From Pedobacter cryoconitis (GTDB lineage Bacteria > Bacteroidota > Bacteroidia > Sphingobacteriales > Sphingobacteriaceae): DNA of 64,000 bases. The position numbers and the translations under genes were made by a program. A model generated the notes under the pieces. It did not search any database and was not told the DNA's origin. It worked only from the letters and a program-made list of their open reading frames with translations. Shown here in pieces: positions 25,701-36,214 of this stretch; within the stretch, counting starts at the first letter, position 1; each line of letters opens with the position of its first letter. The stretch is taken from assembly GCF_014200605.1 (NCBI RefSeq), contig NZ_JACHCE010000001.1, positions 992,001-1,056,000 on the forward strand, given 5' to 3'.

Positions 25701-28172
25701 ATGAAACGATTATTTATCTCTTTAGCTTTAGCAGGCCTGATGTTCAAAGCTTCAGCTCAGCAACAGCATTCCTCAGTTCAGCAGCAGCGTATTGCGCCGG
25801 CATATCCACTGCTAACACACGATCCTTATTTTAGTGTATGGTCATTTACAGACGGATTAAATACTTCAGCTACCAAACACTGGACGGGGGCAAATCAGTC
25901 TCTCACCGGTTTATTAAAAGTAGACGGCAAAGTTTACCGCTTTCTCGGTGGACAGGAAGAAAGTTTCCAGACGATACTGCCAGCTTCAGATGAAAAAGCC
26001 TATACGGCAAAATATGTGGAGTCAGAACCTGCTAAGGGCTGGAACCAGGCAGGATTTAAAGAAACTGGCTGGAAAACAGGAACAGCACCTTTTGGAGATG
26101 GTGCTGCCACCACCCAGTGGAGAACTAAAGATCTGTGGATGCGCCGGACTTTTAATTTAGAACAAACAGATTTTAAAGGGTTGAAACTTAAACTGATGAA
26201 CGATGATGATGTCGAAGTTTATCTAAACGGAACCCGGATTTTTGCCTGTGAATGTTTCAATGGCAAATTTATCTATGTGCCGGTAGATACTAAACTTTTG
26301 AAAAAAGGGCAGAACTTACTGGCTGTTCACGTGAGAAATAATGTGGGTGGTCAATGGCTGGATGCAGGATTGGTTTATGATAAACCTACGGCGGGTACCC
26401 CGAATGTTTTGCTGGCTAAACAGACAAAAATAGCATTAACTGCTACTCAAACCTCTTACAGCTTTGATTGTGGAAATGTAAATCTGGATCTGGACTTCAC
26501 TTCACCACTGCTGATGAATGAGCTCGATTTATTATCCCGCCCTGTTTCTTATGTATCCTTTAAAGTAAAATCTAAAGACGGTAAAAAGCATAATGCTGAA
26601 GTTTATTTCGGAGCAAGTACAGGTTTAGCTGTTAATACGGAATTTCAGGAAGTGACTGCTAAACAGTATAAAACAGGACAGTTGTCTGTTTTAAAAGCAG
26701 GTACCAAAGAACAGGCCGTGTTAAAAAAACAGGGTGACGATGTCCGCATCGACTGGGGCTATTTATATGTAGCTGTATCAGAGAATACCCGGGCGAAACA
26801 ATACGCTGGTCCGGCAGATGAAGCTTTAACTTCATTTACAACAGGCCGTACAACTGGCAAAACCAGTACAGAAGGTAAAAAACTAATGCTTTCTACCGTA
26901 TTGCCTTTTAATCAGATTGGCACATCGCCAGTCGAAAAACATATTTTAATAGGCTATGATGATTTATACGCAGTGCAGTACTTTGGTCAGAACCTAAAAG
27001 CCTGGTGGAACAGAAAAAATAATCAGACTATAGAAAAACAGTTGGAATTAGCTCATACAGAATATGCAGCTGTGCTGAAAAAATGCAATGACTTTGATCA
27101 GAGATTTCACGCCGATAACTTAAAAGCGGGAGGGATAAAATATGCTGAACTTTCAGATCTTTCTTATCGTCAGTCTATTGCTGCACATAAATTGGTAGAG
27201 AGCCCGCAAGGGGATCTCCTTTTTATGTCTAAAGAAAATTTCAGTAATGGGTCTATCAATACCGTAGATATCACTTATCCTTCGGCGCCGCTATATCTTG
27301 TCTATAACCCTGATTTGCTAAAAGGAATGATGAACGGAATCTTTCATTACAGTGAAAGCGGCAAATGGAAAAAACCATTTCCTTCACATGATCTGGGAAC
27401 GTATCCTTTAGCAAACGGACAGACCTATGGAGAAGACATGCCTGTCGAAGAAGCAGGTAACATGATTATCCTTACGGCAGCGATTGCAAAGGTAGAAGGG
27501 AATGCAGATTACGCTAAAAAACATTGGAAAACACTTTCTGTATGGGCAGATTACTTAAGCAAAGAAGGGTTTGATCCGGCCAATCAGCTTTGTACGGATG
27601 ATTTTGCAGGACATATGGCCCGCAATGCAAACTTATCCGTTAAAGCAATTGTTGCTTTAGGGGGATATGGAATGCTTGCAGACAAACTGGGGATGACAGC
27701 TGAGGCTGAGAAATATCATACGATGGCGAAGCAAATGGCAATTAAATGGATGGAAATGGCAAATGACGGAGATCATTACGCCTTAACTTTTGACCGGAAA
27801 AATACCTGGAGCCAGAAATATAACCTGGTTTGGGATAAAGTATTGGACATGGATATCTTTCCAGTGGACGTATTTAAGAAAGAAATCAGGTATTATCTGA
27901 CTAAACAAAATGCTTTTGGGTTACCGCTCGATAGCCGCCGCACTTATACTAAATCAGATTGGATTATGTGGACAGCAACTTTAGCAGATAGTCCTGCAGA
28001 TTTTGAGAAGTTTATAGACCCGATATATAAGTTTGCTACAGAAACAGCAAGCAGGGTTCCGCTAAGTGACTGGTATGAAACTACAGATGGTAAACAAGTT
28101 GGTTTCCAGGCAAGAAGCGTAGTAGGAGGTTTTGCAATTAAACTCCTGGATTATAAGTTACATCGTAAATAA
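25701..28172 (+). CDS. DUF4965 glutaminase-A-like exported protein with an inserted sugar-binding-like domain
   Basis: A 823-residue protein with a signal peptide (MFKASAQQ). The N-terminal DUF4964 strand (PAYPLLTHDPYFSVWSFTDGL) is followed by an insertion (about 105-230). This insertion looks like a galactose-binding jelly roll (WRTKDLWMRRTFNLE, LKLMNDDDVEVYLNGTRIF). DUF5127, DUF4965 (VDITYPSAPLYLVYNPDLLKGMM) and the C-terminal DUF1793 helical region (ADYLSKEGFDPANQLCTDDFAGH) complete it. Relatives are annotated as glutaminase A from fungal homologues. The (alpha/alpha)6-type core and PUL location make a glycan-active role equally likely. The gene is 24 bp after the GH2 gene. Fold is clear; reaction is open. 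Confidence 0.88.
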   Translation: MKRLFISLALAGLMFKASAQQQHSSVQQQRIAPAYPLLTHDPYFSVWSFTDGLNTSATKHWTGANQSLTGLLKVDGKVYRFLGGQEESFQTILPASDEKAYTAKYVESEPAKGWNQAGFKETGWKTGTAPFGDGAATTQWRTKDLWMRRTFNLEQTDFKGLKLKLMNDDDVEVYLNGTRIFACECFNGKFIYVPVDTKLLKKGQNLLAVHVRNNVGGQWLDAGLVYDKPTAGTPNVLLAKQTKIALTATQTSYSFDCGNVNLDLDFTSPLLMNELDLLSRPVSYVSFKVKSKDGKKHNAEVYFGASTGLAVNTEFQEVTAKQYKTGQLSVLKAGTKEQAVLKKQGDDVRIDWGYLYVAVSENTRAKQYAGPADEALTSFTTGRTTGKTSTEGKKLMLSTVLPFNQIGTSPVEKHILIGYDDLYAVQYFGQNLKAWWNRKNNQTIEKQLELAHTEYAAVLKKCNDFDQRFHADNLKAGGIKYAELSDLSYRQSIAAHKLVESPQGDLLFMSKENFSNGSINTVDITYPSAPLYLVYNPDLLKGMMNGIFHYSESGKWKKPFPSHDLGTYPLANGQTYGEDMPVEEAGNMIILTAAIAKVEGNADYAKKHWKTLSVWADYLSKEGFDPANQLCTDDFAGHMARNANLSVKAIVALGGYGMLADKLGMTAEAEKYHTMAKQMAIKWMEMANDGDHYALTFDRKNTWSQKYNLVWDKVLDMDIFPVDVFKKEIRYYLTKQNAFGLPLDSRRTYTKSDWIMWTATLADSPADFEKFIDPIYKFATETASRVPLSDWYETTDGKQVGFQARSVVGGFAIKLLDYKLHRK

Positions 28173-28244
28173 AAAATAAATTTATTTGGTGTGTCTTGTC
28201 CTGATCAAGTGTCAGGCAAGACCACCATCAAATAATAAAAGATT

Positions 28245-29405
28245 ATGAAGATTATTTATATCAGTGTTATAGCCATGGCAGGGACAATTTTTGCCTCCTG
28301 TAATTCACAGACCAAACCGGCGTCAGTAATCGCAGATAGCACGCAAACGGTTAAACTTTCGGCAGATTCTTTTACAAGAACTACCGACGGGCAGCAAACT
28401 GGGCTTTATACCTTGAAAAATGCTAAACATGCAGAAGCTGTATTTACCAATTACGGGGGGAGGCTGGTTAGTTTGCTGATTCCCGATAAAGCTGGTAAAT
28501 TAACAGACGTAGTGGTCGGTTTTAATAGCGTGAATGCGTACGAAAAATCTACAGAACCTTATTTTGGGGCAACTATCGGTCGTTATGGTAACCGCATTGC
28601 CAAAGGTAAATTCAGTCTGGATGGTAAACAGTATACATTGTTCACCAACAATGGTCAGAATACCCTGCACGGAGGTAAAAAAGGCTATCAGTATGTCGTG
28701 TGGGATGCAAAACAACCGAACGCAAATACCGTAGAATTTCAGTATGTATCAAAAGATATGGAAGAAGGTTTTCCTGGTAATTTAACCGTTAAAGTCACTT
28801 ATACATTAACAGACGAAAATGAATTAAAAATGGATTATCAAGCCACAACTGACAGGCCAACCGTGGTGAACTTAACCAATCATGCTTTCTTTAATTTGAA
28901 TGGAGAAGGAAGCGGGAAAATTCTAGATCATCAATTACAGATCTATGCGGATGGGTATACCCCGGTTGATTCTACTTTAATCCCAACGGGTAAGATCGAA
29001 AAAGTAGCCCGAACCCCATTCGATTTCTCTAAACCATTCGCCATAGGAGCCAGGATCGATGATAAAAATGAACAATTAGGTTATGGTAAAGGTTACGATC
29101 ATAACTTCGTATTGAATAAAACCAAAGGAATGGGCATGTTCCATGCGGCTACTGTTAAAGGCGATAGATCTGGTATCGTCATGGATATCTATACTACGGA
29201 GCCCGGGTTACAATTTTATAGTGGTAATGTGATGCAGGGTAAGAACATCTTTAAAGGTGGTTCAAGAGATGATTTCAGAACGGCATTAGCGTTGGAAACC
29301 CAGCACTTTCCAGATTCTCCAAATCAGTCTTCATTTCCTTCAACTGTACTTAACCCAGGTCAAACTTATAAATCGACTTCTATTTACAAGTTCTCAACCT
29401 TTTAA
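28245..29405 (+). CDS. aldose 1-epimerase (galactose mutarotase) lipoprotein
   Basis: A 386-residue protein with a lipoprotein signal (GTIFASCNS). The epimerase fold shows FTNYGGRLVSLLIPD, GATIGRYGNRIAKGKF, the catalytic His region VVNLTNHAFFNLNG and the catalytic Glu in LALETQHFPDSPN. It interconverts alpha and beta anomers of aldohexoses, here outside the cytoplasm, readying sugars released by the GH2 enzyme for uptake. It closes the PUL and is followed by a strong terminator. Confidence 0.94.
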   Translation: MKIIYISVIAMAGTIFASCNSQTKPASVIADSTQTVKLSADSFTRTTDGQQTGLYTLKNAKHAEAVFTNYGGRLVSLLIPDKAGKLTDVVVGFNSVNAYEKSTEPYFGATIGRYGNRIAKGKFSLDGKQYTLFTNNGQNTLHGGKKGYQYVVWDAKQPNANTVEFQYVSKDMEEGFPGNLTVKVTYTLTDENELKMDYQATTDRPTVVNLTNHAFFNLNGEGSGKILDHQLQIYADGYTPVDSTLIPTGKIEKVARTPFDFSKPFAIGARIDDKNEQLGYGKGYDHNFVLNKTKGMGMFHAATVKGDRSGIVMDIYTTEPGLQFYSGNVMQGKNIFKGGSRDDFRTALALETQHFPDSPNQSSFPSTVLNPGQTYKSTSIYKFSTF

Positions 29406-29424
29406 AATTTAAATTTCCGCTCTT

Positions 29425-29458
29425 AAATCCGGGGGGCCATATATGGCATCCCGGATTT
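29425..29458. terminator. rho-independent terminator of the PUL
   Basis: Arms AAATCCGGG and CCCGGATTT enclose an inner CCATATATGG palindrome and are followed by more T. It lies between the convergent epimerase and hydrolase genes. Confidence 0.85.
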
Positions 29459-29482
29459 TTAAAGATGGCAATATGTTGTAAT

Positions 29483-30244
29483 TTATTTTGCAGTTTTAGC
29501 TGCTTCTTCAATAACTGCTAATACTTTATCTGCATGAGAAACCATAACTACATGGCTTGCGTCAATTTCAGTAGTTTTGGCATTGCTCCTTTTAGCCATG
29601 AAGCGTTCCAATACCGGACTGATGGCACGGTCACTTTTAGCAACGATGTACCAGCTTGGTTTAGTTTTCCATGCAGGTTCTCCACTTTGATCGCCAAACA
29701 CAGTCTTAGAAGCAGGAGTTTGAGTAGCGAAAATAAGGCCTTGTTGTTTAGGGCTCAGGTCCTGTGCAAAAACCGATTTCACGCCTGCTTCAGATAAGTA
29801 GATAAAATCACCTGAGGGTTCAAAATAATTACTCAGTGTTACAGCCGGTCCTTTAGCGGATAAAGATGGAAGCGTTTCTCCCAAATCTGGTACAAGGGCG
29901 GCTACATAAACCAGGCCAGCAACTTTTGGATCATTACCTGCCTGCGTAATTACAAACCCTCCCCAGGAATGGCCCACCAGGATTACCTTACCTTTTGCCT
30001 GTTGAATTGCTCTTTTGGTAGCTGAAACATCATCAGCCAGTGAAGTGATTGGGTTTTGAACGGAAATAACCGGATAGCCCTTTGATTGAAGTGCTGTAAT
30101 CTGTGCAGCCCACGAAGAGCCGTCTGCCCAGATACCGTGGACAAAAATAATAGTTGGTTTAGATGTTGCTGACTGTTGGGCATAGGTACCTGCCGATGCC
30201 AGTACAATTAATAGAGCGCTTAGTAACAATTTAATAGTTTTCAT
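29483..30244 (-). CDS. exported alpha/beta hydrolase
   Basis: A 253-residue protein with a signal peptide (ending GTYAQQ at about 23). It has the alpha/beta hydrolase elements: oxyanion segment FVHGIWADGSSW, nucleophile elbow GHSWGG, a late Asp (VAKSDRAISP) and the catalytic His (ASHVVMVSH). This matches the EstC/salicylate-esterase-like branch with a small lid. The substrate is unknown. The gene faces a divergent AraC regulator across 186 bp, which may control it. Confidence 0.88.
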   Translation of the reverse strand: MKTIKLLLSALLIVLASAGTYAQQSATSKPTIIFVHGIWADGSSWAAQITALQSKGYPVISVQNPITSLADDVSATKRAIQQAKGKVILVGHSWGGFVITQAGNDPKVAGLVYVAALVPDLGETLPSLSAKGPAVTLSNYFEPSGDFIYLSEAGVKSVFAQDLSPKQQGLIFATQTPASKTVFGDQSGEPAWKTKPSWYIVAKSDRAISPVLERFMAKRSNAKTTEIDASHVVMVSHADKVLAVIEEAAKTAK

Positions 30245-30430
30245 TGTCAGAGAATTTATAGTGTTTAATCATTGTAGCAATATTGCCTTTTGATAATTCA
30301 AAATTGATGTTTTGCAACTGATGAAAAAATGGATAATTTTCCTGAAGTATTGCCTATTTATCCTAAAGACAGCGATCAGGAGAAACCTGTGTATATTTGT
30401 AAAAAATGATCCATTATCATTACTGCACCT

Positions 30431-31279
30431 ATGTATTTAACTCACACCTCTAATAAGACCCAGGGAACGCTTTTTTTTAGCCATCAGGAGGTATCTGAAA
30501 TCAGTTCATTCAGGGAAAAGACTGAAGCAGGAGATTTCCTGACTATAGCGCTGAACCTGCAGGAGAATCAGCAGGTAATCATTAATGGTGTTGCCTATGT
30601 TTTTCCGCAGTTTAGTATTATCCCTCTGGTAGCCAATCAGGTATTTAAATTTGAGCGTGCAGAACAAATCACAATCTGGCATTATACCCGTGATTTTTAT
30701 TGTTTAGTTGATAATAACTTTGAACTCAGTTGTCTTGGGCTTTTGTTTTCTGGTTTTAGCGGAAACTTATTTTTAAAGTTAGATGAGAACTACGTTAAAA
30801 AATTGGAGCTGTTACTCCAGATGTTTATGGAAGAATTTAAAACCAGGGACACTATTCAGACTGATATGCTTCAAATTCTTGTCAAACACCTTGTGATCAT
30901 TACCACAAGGCTGGCTAAGGAACAGTACTTAAGTGATAAGGTCTATGAAGAAGATAAATTTGACCTGATCAGACAATTCAATTTATTGGTAGAGTATCAC
31001 TATAAAAAGGAGCATCAGGTTCAGTTTTATGCCGGATTATTAAATAAATCGCCTAAAACACTTTCCAATGTGTTTGCTCATTTTAACTACAGCACTCCTT
31101 CAGAAATTATACAGGGCAGGATTATTACTGAAGCCAAAAGGTTATTTTTATATACCAATAAGTCCAGCAAAGAAATCGCCTACGAATTAGGTTTCTCAGA
31201 TGCAGGGCATTTTAGCAGGTTTTTTAAAAATGCTACCAAACAAAATCCTTCTGAACTCAGAAAAAGTCAAAGTCTATGA
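30431..31279 (+). CDS. AraC-family transcriptional regulator
   Basis: A 282-residue protein with an N-terminal cupin-like domain (FLTIALNLQENQQVIINGVAYVFPQF) and a C-terminal AraC domain (VQFYAGLLNKSPKTLSNVFAHF, then SKEIAYELGFSDAGHFSRFFKNATKQNPSEL). It is divergent from the exported hydrolase gene and is its most likely regulated neighbour. Effector is unknown. Confidence 0.9.
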   Translation: MYLTHTSNKTQGTLFFSHQEVSEISSFREKTEAGDFLTIALNLQENQQVIINGVAYVFPQFSIIPLVANQVFKFERAEQITIWHYTRDFYCLVDNNFELSCLGLLFSGFSGNLFLKLDENYVKKLELLLQMFMEEFKTRDTIQTDMLQILVKHLVIITTRLAKEQYLSDKVYEEDKFDLIRQFNLLVEYHYKKEHQVQFYAGLLNKSPKTLSNVFAHFNYSTPSEIIQGRIITEAKRLFLYTNKSSKEIAYELGFSDAGHFSRFFKNATKQNPSELRKSQSL

Positions 31280-31307
31280 TTTTATCATTGCATTATCTTT
31301 TTCTGCG

Positions 31308-31913
31308 TTACTTCCCTGCATTATACAAAACTGGATTCAGACTGGGGTCATTATACATTTTCATTTGTTTATAGACTTTCATGTACTTTACACCAATGCT
31401 GATGTCATCGATCAGTTCATCTAAACTCTTACAAAGATCCGTCTGCTGAAGCAATAGCACTTTCAGTTTTTCCAGGCAGTTTTTCTGATGTTCTTCGCAG
31501 GCACCATCCCGTCTTGTCTCCTCCTTCATATGATAAATTTTTAAAGCGAGGATTGATAGCCTGTCTATGACCCAGGCAGGACTTTCTGAATTTATCTTTG
31601 CACTCTCTAAAGGTTTAACCTCTTTAAACTTGTCCAGTAAATAGCTATCAATAAATTCAACTACATCGGTACGCTGCTGGTTAGAAATATCAATTCTGCG
31701 TTTCCAGTTTAAACCTTCATCCGGGCTAATATCCGGATTACGTACTATATCCTCCATATGCCATTGTACCGTATCTATCCAGCATTTGAGATAAAGCAAT
31801 TCATCTAATGTATTTGCAGGGAATGGATTATTAATAACACAATCAACGACATTGATAAGATGATAATCATTGATTGCTTTTTGAAATATTTTATTACAAA
31901 CAGTACTATTCAT
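31308..31913 (-). CDS. DUF4254 protein, last gene of the RiPP/glycosyltransferase run
   Basis: A 201-residue, mainly helical soluble protein. The DUF4254 pattern is visible in the N-terminal DELLYLKCWIDTVQWHMEDIVRNPDI, the RRIDISNQQRTDVVEFID stretch and the PAWVIDRLSILALKIYHMKEE segment. Members of this family usually sit beside heptosyltransferase-like glycosyltransferases in surface-polysaccharide loci. The gene starts 57 bp after the GT9-GT25 fusion gene. Its molecular role is unknown; an accessory to glycosylation is inferred from position only. Confidence 0.85.
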   Translation of the reverse strand: MNSTVCNKIFQKAINDYHLINVVDCVINNPFPANTLDELLYLKCWIDTVQWHMEDIVRNPDISPDEGLNWKRRIDISNQQRTDVVEFIDSYLLDKFKEVKPLESAKINSESPAWVIDRLSILALKIYHMKEETRRDGACEEHQKNCLEKLKVLLLQQTDLCKSLDELIDDISIGVKYMKVYKQMKMYNDPSLNPVLYNAGK

Positions 31914-31969
31914 AAGGCAGATATAAAATAGATTTATTTTGAAAATATTACTGGTCAGTTAAATTGTTT

Positions 31970-34417
31970 TTATTTAATCATGTTATCAATCAGTCTTGAT
32001 GTTTCTTCAAAATGAATGGACATTTTGCTTTCATAATATCCACTAGAGACATCAGAGTATCCAAAATCTTTTTGCGTTGAAATAAATGGGTATATCGCTA
32101 ATTTCTTGTTGCTTAGGTCCGACATTTTTAAGTCAGCACAATCATGTTCAAGAAATTCTGCGGTACAGATATGATCAAAAAATGATTTGAAAATAATTAC
32201 AAACTGTGTGCATGCAAAATTATCTACAGCTATTAAATTCGCATTCACCTGTTTAATCCGATCATCACAAAAACAAATTCCACCAAGTAAAATATCGGCG
32301 TTTAAATTTTTTGCATGAGCAATAGATGCAAATAAATGCTGTTCCGAATAGGCTGGAGTAAATTGATGATCGTCTTCACAGATCAAAATATATTCATGAC
32401 CCGAATACGCACTCTCTGTAACAATTTTTTTAATCGTAAGCCATAAGCCTAAACGTCCATTTTCATTTTCAATCGCATTAACCAGGGTCCAGTCGAATGC
32501 CGTTTGATTTGCAAACTGCTTCAAAATATGATTTCGCCGGTCAGTCCTATGTTCCAGACTGATAATAAACGTGGGGATCTTTTCACACACAGGGGATGAA
32601 TCCTTTGTAATTAAAAGCGGAAGATCAGTTGCTGCAGAATGACTATGATTAGTCACAGCATATTGATCAATGAATTCCGGAAATTTTTCAGTTATGAAAT
32701 TAAACAGCAGCTCACTATTTATTTCTCTGGCAGGAATACTTTCCCGGTTAAATTCTTCAAAATCTGGCGGACATTCTGCCATTAACAGGAGCTGGTTGTC
32801 GTTACCTCCCTGAGCATGACGCATATGCACAAGGCAGCGGACAAGGTATGAGCCCTTCCACCATTGATTTGGATGATACCTTCTTTCCGGTACCTGTTTA
32901 CCGGCATAAGTTAATAATAAAGGAGGTTTAACAATTAATTGCTGATTTAGTAAATGGGTATAGACCCCTTCGGCCAGATGCATTAATCCAGTGCATGGAC
33001 CGATAACGGCATCCACTCTCTGATCTGTGTATAAACACATCACTTCACGCAGGCTTAAAGTATCTGCCAGGATAACATTTGCACATTCTCTACGTCTTAT
33101 AAGCTCATTCAGCCAGATATTATCTGAAACCTTTTTTGAAGTCACCAGCAGGATTCTGATATTTTTACTTAGTCCGGAAAGTTTCCTGATGAATTGAAAT
33201 AACGTCAGATCATAAATCACTTTATCCTTACTGGAAGCATCATGCAATAAAACAATTAAACGATCTGATTCTTTTATACCATTACTGACCAGCCAATCCT
33301 TTGCCCAAAGATGTTCTTCTGGTAATAAAGAAAGCGTATTCATAATCTCTTCGCCGAGCTTCGTCTTCACCTGGTCTGAATATCCAGGATGATAGCAGGC
33401 ATTTGTATAAAAGTCCATGGTTGCCTTTGTTGAAACGGGCCGTTCATCCATCGCACTAAATGAATAAAAAACCAGTTGCCCAGACAGGTTTTCATTAGCT
33501 ATTGCGTTGGGATGCCCAGCACTGGCTACCACAATAAAGTGATAGAATTTTAATAATATATCATTATTGCATAGTATCAGATCATATTCCTTAAAAGACA
33601 AATCCTTCCAGTCTTTATTCGTAATATAAATGTTATGAGGCAGTGATTTTTGAAATATCTTGTAGATCGGATCAAATGCGGCCCTGTTACTGATGTTTAA
33701 GCAATATTCACTGTCCGCGGGAAGAATGGTCATCAGCTTTTTTATTTTAGCTAGCCAGTAAACTGAGTCACCAATAAAAAAAGGTCTTTTAAAGTCGTCT
33801 AAAATCAATATTCTTTTTGCTCTTTCCGGCTGAAACCTGCAATTGATCTTTTCTATTAACTGATCCATTTGTGGAATTCTGGCTTCTTGCTGGTCAATGG
33901 TCACCTGGTGGATACCATCATCAAATTCTTTTTTAAAGACATTCAATTGGTTTTGATTTTCTACACTCCGCTCAAAGGGGAGCAAGCCTTCTTTTCCAAA
34001 TAAGGTTGCAGCAATTTTATAAAGCATAGTACAATCATACTGCAGTTCTGAAAATGAATAAATTCTCTGCTCATTGACAGCTAAATCATACCGCTGCAAA
34101 AAATGCTGCTGCAGATCTTTCTGGTAATCCGGATGCGTTATAATCAAATCATAAGCTGACATATCAATTGTATTCCAATCCTCTTGAATGGTATAATCAT
34201 TCAAAAAATAAGATAAATGATGCGTATCGGGCCAGAAATTTTCAAAGCCAATAATTCCCCTGCTGTTCACATGCAAAGTATAACTGCTTTTTGCAAAATG
34301 TTTTTTCAGCAAAAAGACTGTCGTATACAATTGCTTCAATAATAATAGGTTGAGTCCTTCGTGTCTCAAACAATCGTGGGCATCACACAATACCAATATC
34401 TTTGTTATCGATTTCAT
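31970..34417 (-). CDS. two-domain glycosyltransferase: GT9-like plus GT25-like
   Basis: An 815-residue protein without signal peptide or membrane helices. Residues about 370-510 resemble heptosyltransferases (GT9): RLIVLLHDASSKDKVIYDL and the donor-site element VIGPCTGLMHLAEG. The preceding 350 residues look like a divergent related Rossmann module (RILILDDFKRPFFIGD). The last ~190 residues form a GT25-type domain, beginning IPTFIISLEHRTDRRNHIL with the acidic motif CEDDHQF near 680-685. GT25 includes LPS galactosyltransferases and collagen-type transferases. It starts 11 bp after the ABC transporter gene stops. Acceptor is unknown; the operon suggests the RiPP product or a lipid carrier. Confidence 0.8.
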   Translation of the reverse strand: MKSITKILVLCDAHDCLRHEGLNLLLLKQLYTTVFLLKKHFAKSSYTLHVNSRGIIGFENFWPDTHHLSYFLNDYTIQEDWNTIDMSAYDLIITHPDYQKDLQQHFLQRYDLAVNEQRIYSFSELQYDCTMLYKIAATLFGKEGLLPFERSVENQNQLNVFKKEFDDGIHQVTIDQQEARIPQMDQLIEKINCRFQPERAKRILILDDFKRPFFIGDSVYWLAKIKKLMTILPADSEYCLNISNRAAFDPIYKIFQKSLPHNIYITNKDWKDLSFKEYDLILCNNDILLKFYHFIVVASAGHPNAIANENLSGQLVFYSFSAMDERPVSTKATMDFYTNACYHPGYSDQVKTKLGEEIMNTLSLLPEEHLWAKDWLVSNGIKESDRLIVLLHDASSKDKVIYDLTLFQFIRKLSGLSKNIRILLVTSKKVSDNIWLNELIRRRECANVILADTLSLREVMCLYTDQRVDAVIGPCTGLMHLAEGVYTHLLNQQLIVKPPLLLTYAGKQVPERRYHPNQWWKGSYLVRCLVHMRHAQGGNDNQLLLMAECPPDFEEFNRESIPAREINSELLFNFITEKFPEFIDQYAVTNHSHSAATDLPLLITKDSSPVCEKIPTFIISLEHRTDRRNHILKQFANQTAFDWTLVNAIENENGRLGLWLTIKKIVTESAYSGHEYILICEDDHQFTPAYSEQHLFASIAHAKNLNADILLGGICFCDDRIKQVNANLIAVDNFACTQFVIIFKSFFDHICTAEFLEHDCADLKMSDLSNKKLAIYPFISTQKDFGYSDVSSGYYESKMSIHFEETSRLIDNMIK

Positions 34418-34427
34418 ACCAATTATT

Positions 34428-36179
34428 TTATATAACAGACCCTGTTATTTTATATTTAAACAACTCTTTAGACTTTCCATTTTCCAGCAGTAAGGCAGCC
34501 GGTTCACCAACTTCGATCAGTTTCCCTTCCTCTAATAGAATAACCTGATCCAATAACAGTGCATCAGTAAGGTCGTGCGTGATACATATAATGATCTTGT
34601 CCGAAAAAACTTTCAATATCAGTTCTAAAACCTCCTTACTGCTGCTGTCATCCATTGCAGAAGTGACTTCGTCCAATAAAATAATATGAGCCTGTTTTAA
34701 TAATGATCTGGCCAGTGACAGCTTTTGCAGTTGTCCCCCTGAAGGGTTTGCACAATTGTCGCCATCACCAATTAAAGTATCCAGACCTTTAGGTAAAGAC
34801 TGCACATAGGCTTTCAGATTAACAGCTTCCAGGCTGTTCCATAATTCGGTCTCCGTAGCCTCACGATTTGCATAAACTAAATTATCCCGGATGCTTTCAT
34901 ATAAAATTTGTGGCTGTTGAGTAATCACAGTTACATAATCACACCATTCATTTATGGAAACATCCAGTAAAGAGATCTCTCCGTTAATTTTAAGCTGTCC
35001 CTGAGTTGGATCATATAACTTTGAAATGATTTTAATCAGCGTACTTTTTCCGGCACCATTAGCTCCTATAATTCCATAACTATTTCCACTGACAAACTTC
35101 AGGTTGATATCGGATAAAATTGTAGTTTGATCAATAGTGAATGAGAGGCCATAACATTCAATTTTTCCGATATGCTGGCTGGTTATGATCCGTTTATCCT
35201 GTACCGGCTCAGCGGGTCTGTCTAAATAAGGAAAAATTCGTTTCGCAGATTCATGCGCCCTGACATAATCAACATATAAGTTCAAAAAATCATTTGTAGG
35301 AGGGGTTAACCGGTTACAATACTGTATAAATGCGACCAGGGCGCCAATAGTCATCGCATGGTTCATAACCTCATAACCGCCTACCAGTAAGATAACTAAA
35401 GGGGAAAGAGAGATGAAAAATGATGATCCATTACTACCTAAAGCACTTAGCTTTGTATTGCTAAGGTTCAACTCTATTAAATCTTTCGTTTTGCGCTTAA
35501 ATACATTTTTTTCGTAATCATGCGTATTAAATAACTTGATCAGGCTAATGTTCTTGATCCGTTCAAAATAGAAATTGTATAGTTCTCCTTCCTTAATTCC
35601 GGTGTTTTTTACCAGTTCCCTAACCCGCCGGCTCACTCTTCCATTGATAAAAATAACAATAGGTACAAGTAGTAAAGTGATCAGGAACAGGCGATAGTTG
35701 AGATAACAAAGCAAACCGGCTAAACTCAATAAGATAAATACATTGTTTAATAACCTGATTACCCCTGTAGTCAGAAAATGCTGGATTTTATCTACTTCAT
35801 GACTAATTACCTGGATAACTTCTCCCGGCTTATTTTTCTCAAAGTAAGGGTAGGGCATCCTGAGTAAATTGGTAAATAATTTCTCTTTAATGTCAGTAAT
35901 CATGCGACCCGACAGCCATGTGTTTAAATAATCAGAAGACATTCCGACAAAAAAACGGATCACATTAATCCCTACCATAATCAATACCAGTTCAAGAAGG
36001 AGGTGCTGATTGGCAGAGGGGATTACGTCATCAATTATTTTCCCCAATACAAATGGCGCCGCTAAACTGCATGCAGTTCCCGTTAAAATCAATGCCAGCA
36101 TGAGTACTTCGTAGCCCCAGTATTTCTTTAAGAAGGCAAAAAAAACCTTTAATTCTTTAAATTTTCGCACTGCATTCAT
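34428..36179 (-). CDS. ABC exporter, fused membrane and ATPase domains
   Basis: I start at the ATG at 36179 (MNAVRKFKELKVF); the open frame reaches to 36302 but that would overlap the preceding gene. The product is 583 residues, a half-transporter. Six membrane segments come first, then an ATPase with Walker A (GANGAGKSTLIKI), signature (NPSGGQLQKLSLARS), Walker B (IILLDEVTSAMD) and the switch His (CITHDL). There is no N-terminal C39 peptidase, so any leader removal must be done by another protease. It probably homodimerises in the inner membrane and exports the mature peptide or its carrier. Confidence 0.9.
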   Translation of the reverse strand: MNAVRKFKELKVFFAFLKKYWGYEVLMLALILTGTACSLAAPFVLGKIIDDVIPSANQHLLLELVLIMVGINVIRFFVGMSSDYLNTWLSGRMITDIKEKLFTNLLRMPYPYFEKNKPGEVIQVISHEVDKIQHFLTTGVIRLLNNVFILLSLAGLLCYLNYRLFLITLLLVPIVIFINGRVSRRVRELVKNTGIKEGELYNFYFERIKNISLIKLFNTHDYEKNVFKRKTKDLIELNLSNTKLSALGSNGSSFFISLSPLVILLVGGYEVMNHAMTIGALVAFIQYCNRLTPPTNDFLNLYVDYVRAHESAKRIFPYLDRPAEPVQDKRIITSQHIGKIECYGLSFTIDQTTILSDINLKFVSGNSYGIIGANGAGKSTLIKIISKLYDPTQGQLKINGEISLLDVSINEWCDYVTVITQQPQILYESIRDNLVYANREATETELWNSLEAVNLKAYVQSLPKGLDTLIGDGDNCANPSGGQLQKLSLARSLLKQAHIILLDEVTSAMDDSSSKEVLELILKVFSDKIIICITHDLTDALLLDQVILLEEGKLIEVGEPAALLLENGKSKELFKYKITGSVI

Positions 36180-36214
36180 AGTCAGGTTTATATATAGATG
36201 AATAGCTGTTCTGT

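Noticed and set aside
31308..34417. DUF4254 and GT9-GT25 genes as an independent LPS locus
   Set aside because: They cannot be excluded from LPS synthesis, but same strand, 11-57 bp spacing and no other LPS gene nearby favour membership in the RiPP run.
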